Shown: positions 1-11,160 of the stretch, piece by piece
Layout of the letters: the number at the start of each line of letters is the position of its first letter
Position numbering within the stretch: position 1 is the first letter of the stretch
NCBI GenBank assembly: GCA_021521415.1
Contig: JAIQDT010000190.1
Span: 2,728,001-2,792,000, forward strand
From: Bidens hawaiensis
Taxonomy: Eukaryota > Streptophyta > Magnoliopsida > Asterales > Asteraceae
Direction of reading: 5' to 3'
DNA length: 64,000 bases
The notes under the pieces: generated by a model
The model's input: only the letters and a program-made list of their open reading frames with translations
Told to the model about the DNA's origin: nothing
The model's database searches: none
Translations under genes and position numbers: made by a program

Positions 1-828
1 GAGTACGGTTCGTGTTTTGGTTTTTCAAAATTTAGGTGAAGTGTCGGAAGGACCGAATCACTAACTACCTCATGGCTCTCCTTACAAAGCTCCTTCTCGA
101 TCCCCGTACTTGGCTCGTTATATATTATATCTTCAAGCAACTTTAGATCACCAAGTGGGTCAAACTCGCCTTCATCAGTAATGGCAAAGTCCATCAAATC
201 TTCACCAACCTCATCCTTAAATTCTTCCTCCCAAGAGGGAACATACTCCTCTACTCTCTGTTCCTCCATTCTGGTATCTTTAATCTCACTCAGGGTTTCA
301 AATAAAGGTGGATTCAAATGTGGAATATATTACAAATCATTTCTAATAGCAAACAGTACATCATCTATTATTGCCTCCGATTCTAGGGTGGGATCTAATA
401 TATTGCCTGACAAATCTTTATACCCTAAGAGGTTCCCTATTTGATCATATGCAAATCGGTATGGATGAGGCTTTGCCAAAAGTGATTCCCATGGAGCTTT
501 ACGTGCCTCGACTTCTATAATTCTCCTCTCATAAGCATCATGCACCTAGTGATTTCCGCCATAAACTTTGAACCATGGTTCTCCAAATTGTAATTTGAAC
601 ATTTTTCCTGTAAAGAACACTCAAAAGAAACGAATCTCGGGCACCAGATAAAAGTAGATAAAATAGTTAAGAATAACATTAATAATAATAAAAATAAATC
701 TAAACTTAAACTACACTAAACTAAAATAAACTAAACTAATTAAAATAACTAATCTAGTCTAAATATAAATACAAAATACAATAGGAAAGTCCCTAACTCG
801 AGTCGTTCTCAATAAGCCTCAAACCGTG
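1..828 (-). pseudogene. Internal 5' leader/coding remnant of a Gypsy-type element
   Basis: This is the start of the internal region of the element whose 5' LTR is 852-2558; the element continues off the left edge. Reading on the minus strand after the primer-binding site there is about 220 bases of AT-rich leader and then an ATG at 600-602. The frame opened there (starting MFKLQFGEPW) is stopped by TAG at 546-548, continues in the same frame to another stop near 330, and remains mostly readable as acidic residues further left. It could be the first part of gag or a separate leader ORF; I do not recognise a domain. With several stops it is not functional as it stands. Confidence 0.45.
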
Positions 829-846
829 TCCCCGGCAACGGCGTCA
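829..846 (-). other. Primer-binding site, tRNA-Asp type
   Basis: On the minus strand this reads TGACGCCGTTGCCGGGGA, which differs by one base from the complement of the 3' end of plant tRNA-Asp (TGGCGCCGTTGCCGGGGA). It lies 5 bases inside the LTR edge at 852, as expected for minus-strand priming of a retroelement. The single difference is a G-to-A transition. This primer type is known from the Athila group of Ty3/gypsy elements. Confidence 0.75.
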
Positions 847-851
847 AAACT

Positions 852-2558
852 TGATGTGTGTCTAATAAATTCTCTTTCTATGTAACTTACAAATAAGCTT
901 TAAATTTATATAACGAAACTCCTAATGAATCCACACACAACCAGCAAGTGTACCAATCTTAAATAGTATAGAACTAAGGAAGTACGAGTATCGAACACAA
1001 GGACACGTGAAACGCTTATGATCACTAACTCTAGACAAGACCTTCCTAAGAATAATATTTTTTAAATGATTTTTAATGATTAACTACTTAACCTAACTTA
1101 CTTTAATCAACTAAAAGACTAAACTTAAAAAGACTTTGCGAAACTTTGAGACTTAACTACAATTGGAGAAAACGTATACCTAGGTAAGAATCCTATTGAA
1201 GGTTTAACAAGCTAATGGATTGAATAATCTCACGACACCAGTATCTAAGGATGACACAACTAAGGTTCTCTCAAGAAAGCTAGATCACCTCTCAGTCTCA
1301 CTGACAAACCCTAACTTACACTTAGTTGATTTTAAGAACAAACCGGGAAACAAATTGCTAAAGTGTTCTAATGTCGACTCATCTATCGGTCTCACCGACA
1401 CACAACCCTGATGGAAACGAATACTATGCAACCAAGGATAGAGGAATCATTTGGTTTAACTTAAACTAGATCAACTAATCGCTCACAAACCCAAACCCGA
1501 CAAGAACCGAACCCGCTCTCTGGCGATCCTAATCCTAACAAGTAAAAGCCATGAGACCACCTTAATTCCTATCACCTCTCGGTCTCTAAGAAGGTGCCTA
1601 CACGCTGAATTCAGTCAATTACCACACCCACTTAAACCCTACGGTTGTACACCCCGCAAACAATCTCTAAACACAAAGTAAATAGTCAAACAAGCAATAA
1701 TCAATCAAAACTAATTCAATCAATCAAAGAAAGAGATAAATGAGTATAATTAATCAAATCACAGCCACTAAACACAACCTAATTCAATATTAAAACAAAA
1801 TGTCATTAACAAATCTAGTCATGATGATCAAACAATCCAAATTACTTACTAAAACCTAACAATATTCATCAAACCTAGGTAGAACTAATGAGTTTAGCCT
1901 AACATTATTTTTGGAAAACAGCTAACACTTAATGTAAACATCATAAAACTCAACCAAAACATAATTAAACTCATTCAATAATCAATATCAATCAAGCACA
2001 AGTCAATCTTCAATTCAGTTGCAAAACAATTCAAGTTAAAGATCAAAATCAACAAGTTATAACTCTTGAATAAGAACACAAAGTTTATGGATGTATACTC
2101 AATGATTATGGTTGAGATTATTAATGAAGATGAACCCTAGCTGCTGTACCAAGTCTCCCTTGGTGATCTCCTTCCTCTCCTAGCCACTACAAAGCTTCCA
2201 CATAACTTTTTTCATTCTTTCTTGGCTGCCAATTGCAAAAAACGAATTTTCTTGGTGAAGGGGGTGTTGATTTCGGGATTTAGGGCTGGTTAGGGTTTTT
2301 TCTTTTTGTGAATAATCTTATATAATATCATGTAAGGCTTTGATCTTGTGGGATTGGGTCGGGCCTTGAGTTTTAGTCTTCAAAATTGATCAAAAAGTTA
2401 TCTTTTCTCTTCCAAAACCCATTCTTTTTCTCTTGTAAAACTCATAACCTACACCAAGTATTAAGCTTTGTAAGATCATGTTAAACGAGTTAAAATCATC
2501 AATTATTATATAATTAAGTACTTAGAACGTGCGGAAAGTAAGTGTGTTTTACAACACA
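852..2558 (-). mobile_element. 5' LTR of an Athila-like Gypsy element
   Basis: The block of about 1.7 kb begins TGATGTGTG on the plus strand and ends ACAACACA, so both ends have TG...CA form, and it is adjacent to the tRNA-Asp primer-binding site. Its right edge falls where homology between Copia-1 and Copia-2 breaks (matching sequence resumes at about 2570 and 35785), showing that it interrupts the 3' ORF of Copia-1. A minus-strand TATA-like box, TATATAAG, is at 2317-2324, about 235 bases into the LTR. The outer edge could be 2556 or 2558. No coding capacity is seen. The second LTR and the rest of the body lie outside the window. Lineage is inferred only from primer type and LTR length. Confidence 0.65.
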
Positions 2559-3409
2559 TCTGCACGCCTCTGAACTGGCGTCACATGCTCTTCAACAATT
2601 TGAGCTCTAACTTGTACGATCTTTGTTTCAGCAAAACGACCAAACTTTACCAGATCGTGAAGACCCTAGTAGACAACTTTCGCCCCTTTTCGTGACTATT
2701 TCATCAACCCAAACGTATTGGGTCTCATCGACTTCATATCCATCGTCTCAACAGATTTAACGAGATCACTTTAGTGAGAATCAAAGATCATCTGTAAGAA
2801 CCGAGGATACATGAGAAACATCTCTTTCTTCCTTCCCTTTAAGTTGCTCACCATCTCATCAAAAACGAACTTGGAATAATTGAAATTCCAATCCATGATC
2901 AGAGCAACTACAGCCTACATCTGCATGTGGCTAATCTCACCGGACCCTCCATTTCGTCCTGACACACATGTAAAGAATGTGTGTATCAAAAATCTCTAGT
3001 ACGGGTGAAATAGCTTCTTGATTGAACGAGGGTAGGATCCCTCGTAGCCCATTCTTGTAAAGATATTAGAAACCGCAACAGTCGTGTACTCCGTTGGGTA
3101 ATCTGGTTGATCCCCAAATAAAAGGACTTCGCGTATAATGGCCTCTGTAATGACGACCGAAATCTTTTGCACTTTGGATTCTATATAAACAACTCCACCT
3201 GGTCCATGTTGGTTGATTGAAGCATTAATCCAAAATTCAGTGATCGTCTTTTTGCAAATGATAGGATTTTCTCATAAAGTGTGAGAAATCCGATAGGTGT
3301 TGAGACCGAAGATCATAGACTTGAACTCCTTATGTGTCAGTGGTGGACCAAATAGGTATCTAGCTATATTATGAGTATCAACAAACTTTAAAGGAGCCTG
3401 ATGTGCCAT
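2559..3409 (-). pseudogene. Copia-1 3' ORF (env-like position), N-terminal part, truncated
   Basis: The minus-strand ATG at 3407-3409 opens a frame starting MAHQAPLKFVDTHNIAR, followed by conserved blocks such as LFGDQPDYPTEY, CVSGRNGGSGEISHMQM and KFVFDEMVSNLKGKK. The same blocks occur at 35880-36621 in Copia-2, also downstream of RNase H, so this is an element-encoded extra ORF between pol and the 3' LTR. Extra ORFs there are known in the Sirevirus group of plant Copia elements, where they are called env-like; no envelope function is shown here. At least four in-frame stops are visible, and the ORF is cut at 2558 by the Athila-like insertion. Confidence 0.7.
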
Positions 3410-4155
3410 TACTGCACCTAACGAGTCAAGTTAGCAAGTATACACGTAACTTGAATAACAGTAATAAGTTAAAGCCCAAAAACAAGACATAAGGTACACA
3501 GTTCCAAACCCAGGGCCCAAAATGACTTAACCACTTTAAAGAGGGCCCAATTTGAACACATACTTTGAGGAGAGTAGTTTCGAGATAAAAACAAAATGAA
3601 TAAAATAAAATAAACAAAAATTAACACAAACACCAGTCCTTTTGAAATATAACATAATTTTGGGGGAAATTTCAGTTTTGATAGAAACACCGCCTTTTAG
3701 GAAATGATCCGAACATGGAATCTTATTGGTTGAGGTACTTTCATACGGATTCATGTTCACAATTATTATGGCATGAAGAAACAGGTTGATGGCAGGTATA
3801 ATGGACTTAGCATGATTTTCATTGCGTCAGTGATATGGATTAGGTTCAATTAGGCATAAATCTTAGATGGACATCACTTATGGGCCTCTGATGCCTCCTA
3901 TCTCTTCTCAAAGAGTATTTGGCTTTCCCCGGATCACCCCAATTTGACTTCAACCCCCTAGTGCTTGATCAAAAGTAAAAAAAAAAAATAAAACTTTTAA
4001 GGTTTAAGGTTGAAAGTTGAACTTAAATGCCTTTCATTCAGGGTGTACAAAACAGATATGAGGATCTCGCCCTAGTAGTTCTAGTTTGACCCTTTAAGCT
4101 TTTGGAAAAATAATCAGCACAAATTGTATACATACTCAACAATTTTTTATTTTTT
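3410..4155 (-). other. Copia-1 spacer between RNase H and the 3' ORF
   Basis: About 750 bases with no supported gene. Parts align by eye with the Copia-2 spacer: the stretch around 3715-3990 matches 37806-38065, including short shared strings such as GAACATGGAATC. This collinearity confirms that both are copies of one element family. A short A-run lies near 3977-3988. The three overlapping short open frames between 3426 and 3760 have no recognisable content and are taken as chance. Confidence 0.6.
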
Positions 4156-4640
4156 TTACTTCATATATATAAATAATAAGCACATGTAAGTCTCGAAATG
4201 AAGAATTTTCAGAAAACTCACAAGCATATTAAATCTGGCTGTTCCGACCGGTTTTGTAAATATGTCCGCCACATTATTATAAGTGTGAACTTGTTCAATA
4301 TGAATCAATTTTCGGTTAAAACAGTCGTGAATAAAATGTATTTTGATATCAATGTGCTTGATTTTTGAATGTTGAACCGGATTTTTAATGATTGCAATGG
4401 CAACATCATTATCATAGAAAACATGAGTGTCAAGAAATTCCAAACCGTTATCCAGCAATTGATTTTGCATCCAGATAACCTGTGTGCAGCACGCATGCGC
4501 AACAACATATTCTGCCTCGGCAGTTGATGTTGACACTTTTTGTTGCTTCTTGCATTGCCAAGAGATGAGACGAACGCCCAAAAACTGGCAGCCATCAGAT
4601 GTGGATTTCCTATCAATGTCATCTCCACCATAATTGCTAT
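4156..4640 (-). pseudogene. Copia-1 RNase H
   Basis: The frame 4156-4581 carries the Copia RNase H block SWQCKKQQKVSTSTAEAEYV, in which the E of AEAEY is a catalytic residue, followed by the D-containing string DNDVAIAIIKNP and the C-terminal signature HIDIKIHFIHDC and VADIFTKP. RNase H removes RNA from the RNA-DNA hybrid during reverse transcription. The upstream part of the domain lies in other frames up to about 4720, so there is at least one frameshift. It follows RT and precedes the spacer, the normal Copia order. Confidence 0.8.
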
Positions 4641-4689
4641 TAGCAAACCATAAAGATCAAAATATGAGTTTTTGGGATACCAAAAGACC

Positions 4690-5690
4690 TAACTTCGATT
4701 GTCCCTTAAGATATCTAAAAAATATGTTTAACATAAATTAAATGAGAAGGTTTAGGGTTAGCCTGGAAGCGGGTACACTGGCAGATAGCAAACATGATGT
4801 TAGGACTACTGGCTGTTAGGTACATCAGAGACCCGATCATCGATCGATAGTATGTTTGATCTACGGGACTCCTTTCAGGATCGGACGACAGGAGAGGCCT
4901 TTCCTCCATAGAAGTAGTGGCACTCTTGGAATCTTGAAATTAAAATTTTGCAAGCGTATCTTCAACATACTTTCCTTGATGCAGCAAAATTCCGGTCGAG
5001 CTCTAACGAACTTGCAACCCCAAAAACGTTGTCATTCCTCCCAACGTCTCATCTCAAACCTCTTCTTCATTACTTCTTAAAATTCAGAGCACCGCTCAGC
5101 ACTAGTGGATCCAAAGATAATATCATCCACATAAATCTGAACCAGAATCAAGTCTTTCTCGACCGTTTTAAGAAACAGAGTTTGATCGACGGTTCCTCTT
5201 TTACAGCCATGACCCAGAAGATGAGCAGTCAGCGTAGCATACCACGCCCGAGGAGCCTGATGAAGCCCATACAATGCTTTATCTAACTTGTAGACGTGAT
5301 TGGGATTCTTGGAGTCCATAAACCCGGTGGCTGATCCATGTTAATCTCTTCTTTAACTTCGTCGTACAGAAACGCGGTCTTAAAATCCATCTGACACACT
5401 GTGAAACACCTGTATGACACATAAGCCAGAAAAATCCTGATGGACTCAAGTTTAGCTACGGGAGCATAGACTTCAGTGTAATCTAACCCTTCAACCTGAC
5501 GAAAACCACGAACCAACAACCGTGCCTTGTTTCTAACCCCTATGTCATCTTGCTTGTTTCGGAAGACCCATCTCGTATCTAGTGCTTTCTTTCCCTTCGG
5601 TAGTTCAACCAATCTAGATACTTTCAATTTATCAAACTGATTCAACTCTTAATGCATAGCATCTACCCAACTTGGTTCTTGAAGAGCCAT
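4690..5690 (-). pseudogene. Copia-1 reverse transcriptase
   Basis: Reverse transcriptase of a Ty1/copia element, in three frame-shifted pieces on the minus strand. 5283-5645 has the N-terminal part ([45 protein letters not shown]). 5077-5319 has YKLDKALYGLHQAPRAWY and the catalytic YVDD in IYVDDIIFGS. 4715-4909 has PYRSMIGSLMYL-type sequence (here YYRSMIGSLMYLTAS), leading into RNase H. The catalytic aspartates survive, but the frameshifts exclude a working enzyme. It is separated from integrase by the solo LTR insertion at 5695-7862. Confidence 0.85.
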
Positions 5691-5694
5691 TTCC
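5690..5694. repeat. Target-site duplication TTTCC, left copy
   Basis: TTTCC at 5690-5694 is repeated at 7863-7867, directly outside the solo LTR. Joining the two flanks gives continuous Copia-1 sequence collinear with Copia-2 near 40540-40575. Confidence 0.85.
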
Positions 5695-6751
5695 CGTAAC
5701 ATCCAACTTCCGGTTATAATAATAAAATAAATTTCGTCTTTTTTATAGTGGGTCGTTACCGGTTTAGATAAATAGAATATGAGTTGGGCTAGTGTTGGGT
5801 AAATGGGTATGGGTTATGGACTTGGGTTATGAAAAAAAAAAGGAGAGTCCATGGGCTTGAGCCCATGATCCCTAAATATATAAACCCTCAATCTCCATTT
5901 AATCCTCATTCACACATATTCCATACACCATCCAAAACACACACTTAAGCTTTCTCTCTAGTTCTCTCTTTTCTCTCTAGCCGAAACCAAGAAGATAAAC
6001 GATCCCGACCCGAGGTAATACTAGTATGATGTTTTATTTACTTAAACTCGTTAGATATAATCGCGAAACAACGAGCCGACACCGTTAAACCGTTTAAGTC
6101 ACGAGATTCGGATGGAATTGGGTATAAACCGGACCTAAGATGAGCTTAGGGATCACCCTAGCTCAGATCTGGATCGAACGGGATGAAAAACGATGAAAAC
6201 GGTGGAAGAACGAGTAAGATCTCGTTTTTCCGGCGAAAACGCGGTTTTCGGCGCCGGAAAAGTTAATACGAGGTTAGAGGTGTCAGGGAATGTTCTGACA
6301 TTCCCTGAACTAACCCTAGTTCGCAAAGGGGTAACTAATGAATCAGAAGTAATTCGCTAGCTGATTCGTCTAAGGGAATATAACGAACTAGCTTCAGTTC
6401 GTTAAGGAGAAAAGATAGCGAACTACCCTTGATTCGCTATAGTTAAACGATAACGAATTGGAAGGTCCAATTCGTTGCATAGACTTGTTCATTATGGACT
6501 GATTCGTTAAGGGTCCAGTTCGTTAAAGGGTTCAATTCGTTACAAAGAACCAGTTCGTCATGTCAATTCAATTCGTTAAGGATAAGTAACGAATTGGATG
6601 TTTAACAGAGAATGACAGAACAGTCCCTGGACTTAGAAAAGAACGATTTATTTACAAAGAAGCCCTTGAACTTCTTAAGTTAGCAAATTTGATAATTCAA
6701 AATCTTAATGGAAAATTTTTGTTACGACAGTTAGCAAATTTGATAATTCAT

Positions 6752-6845
6752 CTCGACCCCAGCCAGGGGCTCTGCCCCTTGGACCCTGCTAGGGGCTGCC
6801 GCCCCTAGACCCCGCTTCCAGGGGCGATGCCCCCGGACCCCCGTT
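6752..6845. repeat. GC-rich AGGGGC/GCCCC inverted motifs inside the solo LTR
   Basis: Three successive units each pair an AGGGGC or CAGGGGC box with a GCCCC box a few bases later, so each unit could form a short hairpin. The segment stands out in AT-rich surroundings. Function unknown; probably an LTR-specific repeat. Confidence 0.6.
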
Positions 6846-7263
6846 CCTTGTGGGTTGTATAAAGATAGAAATACGATATGGGTAGTAATAGTTAATTGAT
6901 ACATGTAATTATTATACAGTTAACCGTGCCCAACTGAAGAAAGGAAAAACTATTAACGGTGAACGTAACCGACTTCAGGTGAGTTTCTAGCCCCATTCCT
7001 TGTTATGTTTTTGGGTCAGTATGCATACTCGATGTGATTAGTTAATACACTTTTCCTAAGTGATAAGTCTATGCCATATATGTATTACGTGAAATGTATG
7101 AATGATTTCTTGTCGGTGCATGAACGATCTTCGGAATTGCATGTACTTCCAGGAAATGGTTGATGTTATATGTAAGTTGTAAGATGAAGAATGAATGATG
7201 TATGTATGAAACTTACAATTATGTATATAGAAAAGTATGTTATAAAGGTATGGAAGAAAGGGT

Positions 7264-7425
7264 ACCGGACCCTAATAATATCCGAGGATGGAGTGTACCG
7301 GACCCTAATAATATCCGAGGATGAAGGGTGACCGGACACTAATAATATCCGAGGATGAAGGGTGACCGGACCCTAATAATAACCGAGGATGGAGGGTACC
7401 GGACCCTAATACTATCCGAGGTATG
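7264..7425 (+). repeat. Minisatellite of five 33-34 bp units inside the solo LTR
   Basis: Units start at 7264, 7297, 7331, 7365 and 7398, each beginning ACCGGAC and containing CTAATA followed by CCGAGG. It occupies an LTR-internal position comparable with the unrelated 39-bp minisatellite in the Tekay-like LTRs. Confidence 0.85.
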
Positions 7426-7862
7426 TAGGGCGAATGCTCTTTATAATGTAAGGTTAGTTATGATTGTGTATGATGAATGATGGACAGGTTAAGTATGTAA
7501 CGCGTACCTTCGGGCACGTATATGTGTATGTAAGTAAGTTATGTGATTAACTAGAACTCACTCAGCGTAGCTGACTTTTAGTATGCACGCAGGCAAATAG
7601 GTTGAGGCAGCTCGCGTGATTGAAGACACATGGCATGGAATCGAAGAGACTGGCATCTCGAAGAAATGTTGTGATGTTTTAAAGACTATGTTTTATTTAA
7701 TTAACTATGAATGTTTTATAAGACAAGATTTGAATGTTATGTAACATATTATGGTTGAAGTTTTAATGTTCTGCGAATGTTTTTAATTAACTCTGATATT
7801 AAGAACTGTGTTTATGAGTAAATCCAACACCATAGTAGGGCTACCGGTAACGGGGCCTTACA

Positions 7863-7867
7863 TTTCC
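7863..7867. repeat. Target-site duplication TTTCC, right copy
   Basis: Right-hand copy of the 5-bp duplication bounding the solo LTR; Copia-1 coding sequence resumes here. Confidence 0.85.
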
Positions 7868-9765
7868 ACCGACTTCGGCTCAATCTGAGAGATAAAACAA
7901 GAGAACAGGCAACTGTTTATGTGTCCAGTTTGACTTATGGTGGACATGCATGTTTCGATAGGACTTATGACACTTTCTATTGGATGATTTCATTGAGTTC
8001 TTGTTGGGATCGGTTGCTCAGGAACAATTCCGGTAGGAGGTAGGTTTGATAAATTTTCATAAATTTCAATGAGAGGATTCTTCCATCCAGATGCTGTCGT
8101 ACTATGTGAGTAAGAGCTGCTGGCAACGTATTCATTTGGAATAACATCAGGAAATAGGGTGCTACCGAAAATTTGATGAATAGCACTCTCCCTCTCAACT
8201 GTTGGAGCCTTTTCTGAGGAAGTTGTAGACACAGTTTCAGTAACTTCTTCAGGCTGATTGACGGAGACGTGCTAAGTAACATAAAGCGGCTCTGTGAGAT
8301 CATCAAGTATTGGAGATATGTGAGTTACTGCATGTGGATCTTCTTTCTCAGCATCTATGGTAGCATCATCTGACATTTCTATGTTGACAACATGAAATAC
8401 ATTGAACGGTTTGAAGAGTTCATTGTAATCGAACAGCCAGTCAGGACCGACACGGGCATCGGTCTCGTTTCCTTCCAACCAACGAATATCATACGGTTCC
8501 AAAATTTTCTTGATCGACTTATTGTAGACTCGGTAGGCAGTTTGACCAGCATAACCAACGAAATAACAGTCATCAGCTTTGGCCCCAAATTTTGGAGTTG
8601 ACTCAAGATTCACTAGAGTACATGGGTAACCAAATGCTCTGAAGTGTGCAACTGTGGGATTATGACCGTAGACAATCTCATATGGAGTTTTCATTTGAGA
8701 CTTGTTGATTATCAACCGCTTCTGAACATAGCATGTCGTATTAATAGCTTCGGCCCAGAAGAATAACGGTAATTTAGAATCACACAACATGGTCCTCGCT
8801 GCCTCGATAAGAGTCCTGTTTCTCCTTTCAACCACACTATTTTGTTGTGATGTCCGAGCTGAACTGTATTGAAGAAGCACCCCTCGTTCTGAGCAAAAAT
8901 AATTCAGCGAAGCATTCTTGAATTCTGTACCATTGTTACAGCGAATTCCCTTCAGCTTCAGATTGATTTTTCATAAGCACACCACAAACCTCTTGATCAG
9001 TTCTGCAGTTTCACTCTTATTTGACAAGAAAAACACCCAAGTAAAACGTGAGTAGTCATCACTAATAACGAGACAATAAGAACTGCGAGAAAAACTCAGA
9101 ACATGAACCGAACCGAAAAGGTCCATATATAGCAATTGAAAAACTGATGAGATGGTATTAATAAATTTTGGCTTATGAGTTTTTCGATGATGTTTACCCA
9201 AAGCACTGTTCACACATATTTCAATAGTTACAAAATCTTTAATAGGTAAACCATGTACCAAATCATTTTTAGCAAGACGGTTCAAGTTTTTCATATTAGC
9301 ATGACCAAGACGACGATGACAAAGCATGGCATTATGTTCTGACACTTTTGAAAACAAGCAGGTAATTTCATCAGGACCATTTTTGTTCATGTCGATCACA
9401 TAAGCATTATCTTTTCTTTGTGATCGAACAAGAATCCAGTCTTCTGGTATGATGATACCAGGTTTCAAAATCAAACACTTTTTCTTAGTAAAATGAGTTG
9501 AAAACCCTTTATCATAGATTTGTCACACACTCAACAAACTGTGCGTCAACTCTAGAACAAAATTAACATTTTCGTATTTTGGAACACCGTTACTTACCGT
9601 ACCCTTCTGTGTAATCTTCCCTTTATATCCTCCCGCAAATGACACATACCCACCATTAAAAATTTGAATGTCATGTAGCTAGAAAATATCTCCTGTCATG
9701 TGCTTGGAATAGCCACTATCGACTTACCAAGGTCTGATGATATTCCTCCATAGTTGTTCCTACAC
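7868..9765 (-). pseudogene. Copia-1 protease, pre-integrase and integrase region
   Basis: The minus strand carries, in order: the protease active site DSG at 9712-9720 in a VDSGYSKHMTGD context; a GAG-pre-integrase zinc domain in the frame 8971-9474 with HRRLGH and a degraded CxxC (ICVNSALGK, second Cys now Ser); the integrase core with MDLFG and ISDDYSRFTWVF, supplying the first aspartates; and, in the frame 8272-8880, QQNSVVERRNRTLIEAARTM with the catalytic glutamate, then the C-terminal part YGHNPTVAHFRAFGYP. A less conserved linker toward RT is at 7977-8276. Integrase joins the cDNA to host DNA. Frameshifts and stops between segments make it non-functional. Confidence 0.85.
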
Positions 9766-10236
9766 GATGTGCTAGATTAGTTAGACTTTGGTACCTAGTC
9801 CATAGTTGCACTGGGTGACCCTGACTCATCTAAGATTGTCACAAGTTGCCATAACATGTCCTTTTGATCATCTAACATTGAGTTTAAAGACTCTTTTACC
9901 GGAGATTTAGGCAACCATTTGTGTCTACCATTGTTAGATTTGGCATTATGTATACATATGGATGACTTGATCTCCTGTTTTGAGGGTTAGAACAAAAAAT
10001 TTTGTCGTTTCCACTTATGTTGGTTTAGAATTCGTGTTCGTTTTTTAGACCGAAGCACCTTTTCTACCCTCTATACGAAACATGTTAAGCTTGGTCTAGT
10101 GAGGACTAAACCTGCCAGATTTGTTTATGTTCCAATCACCGTCAGAAGGATTAGCCTGATTATGCATGAATTTTTGCATGTAGGTATTATGATGCATATA
10201 AGGCATATTCCTCTGATAAAATCCATAATAGGGAAC

Positions 10237-10924
10237 TTATGGATGATGTGGACAATTTCTGGCAATATGACCGGGAGTGCCACTGTTAAAACAAGTTTGA
10301 CGTTTTACAAAAAACTTATATTGAGCAACTCCTTGTCTGGACTGGTTGTGTGGACCAGTTTGCTTAAATTGATGCTTACCATTTTTCTCATTATTTAACT
10401 TACCACCTTGTTTGTCATTAGAGCATCCCTCTTTAACAAACTTAGTCGATAAATATTTGTTGGAATTTTTTGATTTTTTAAACTTATTAGGAATCACATT
10501 ATCAGAATTCAAAGTCTTAACGGAATCAACAGCATAAGAATCCTTGCTCTTAAAAACAGAGCCCACACAAACAGTAGGAATAACAGAATTCAAAACAGGT
10601 AGTTTTAAAGAAACATCAGAATTAAAGTCTCTATTAAATAAAACACTGGTCATCATCCTCATCAGTCCATTACTCAATGATTACTTTCTCTGCACATGAA
10701 GTAAACATATTAGAGTCGTTCACTTTTGAAGTGGACGCAATAGTTTCCACTGAATCGTTCTTTTCACTGCTAGCTGGTTTACCATACTTCATGTCTTTAA
10801 CCTTTTCTTCATGCTCTTTGGTAAGAGGAAGACCTGAGTAGTTGTCATTATATGGTGGGGGTACCTGACTATATCCTATACCCTCACCCTCGTTCTCTTT
10901 CAACCATAACTGATTTTCAATCAA
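10237..10924 (-). pseudogene. Copia-1 gag C-terminal part with second zinc knuckle
   Basis: Two overlapping minus-strand frames (10670-10924 and 10237-10677) encode a lysine/asparagine-rich stretch ending in a CCHC-type knuckle, CFNSGTPGHIARNCPHHP, near 10245-10295. The second cysteine is serine here. The matching segment of Copia-2 (63417-63777) keeps it as CFNCG. The first knuckle lies about 1.3 kb upstream near 11570, so the ancestral protein had two well separated knuckles with an acidic and helical region between. Nucleic-acid binding during particle assembly is the family role. Confidence 0.75.
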
Positions 10925-11160
10925 GGCATTAACTACCTTACTGGAACCATCAAATTTTTTAAAATCAAATTCAGCCCTTTTAAATTTTTCAGTTAGGTTA
11001 TATACTTCTAACTTGGAGGCTTCCGGTTCAACAGTTAATTCAACAATTTTCTCTTTGGTATCAAGGTGGTGACAACATTTCTAACTAAAATCAGATTTTA
11101 GTTTGGAAAAGTCCTTGATCTGTGCTTCTATATTATCCAAGTAGGCCTTTTTCAGTTTTC

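Larger units (their letters stand above)
5695..7862 (+). mobile_element. Solo LTR of a Ty3/gypsy-type element, inserted in Copia-1 pol
   Basis: A 2168-bp block begins CGTAACATCC and ends GGGGCCTTACA, with TTTCC duplicated on both sides. There is no coding sequence, primer-binding site or second LTR inside, so it is read as a solo LTR left by recombination between the two LTRs of a former insertion. The first base is C where LTRs normally begin TG, a presumed later T-to-C change. A plus-strand promoter is likely: a TATATAAA box at about 5876-5883 lies 180 bases in and is followed by pyrimidine-rich leader sequence with CTCTCTAG repeats. Internal structure includes an ATTCGTTA-rich segment (6300-6600), GC-rich inverted motifs (6752-6845) and a five-unit tandem repeat (7264-7425). 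Confidence 0.85.
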
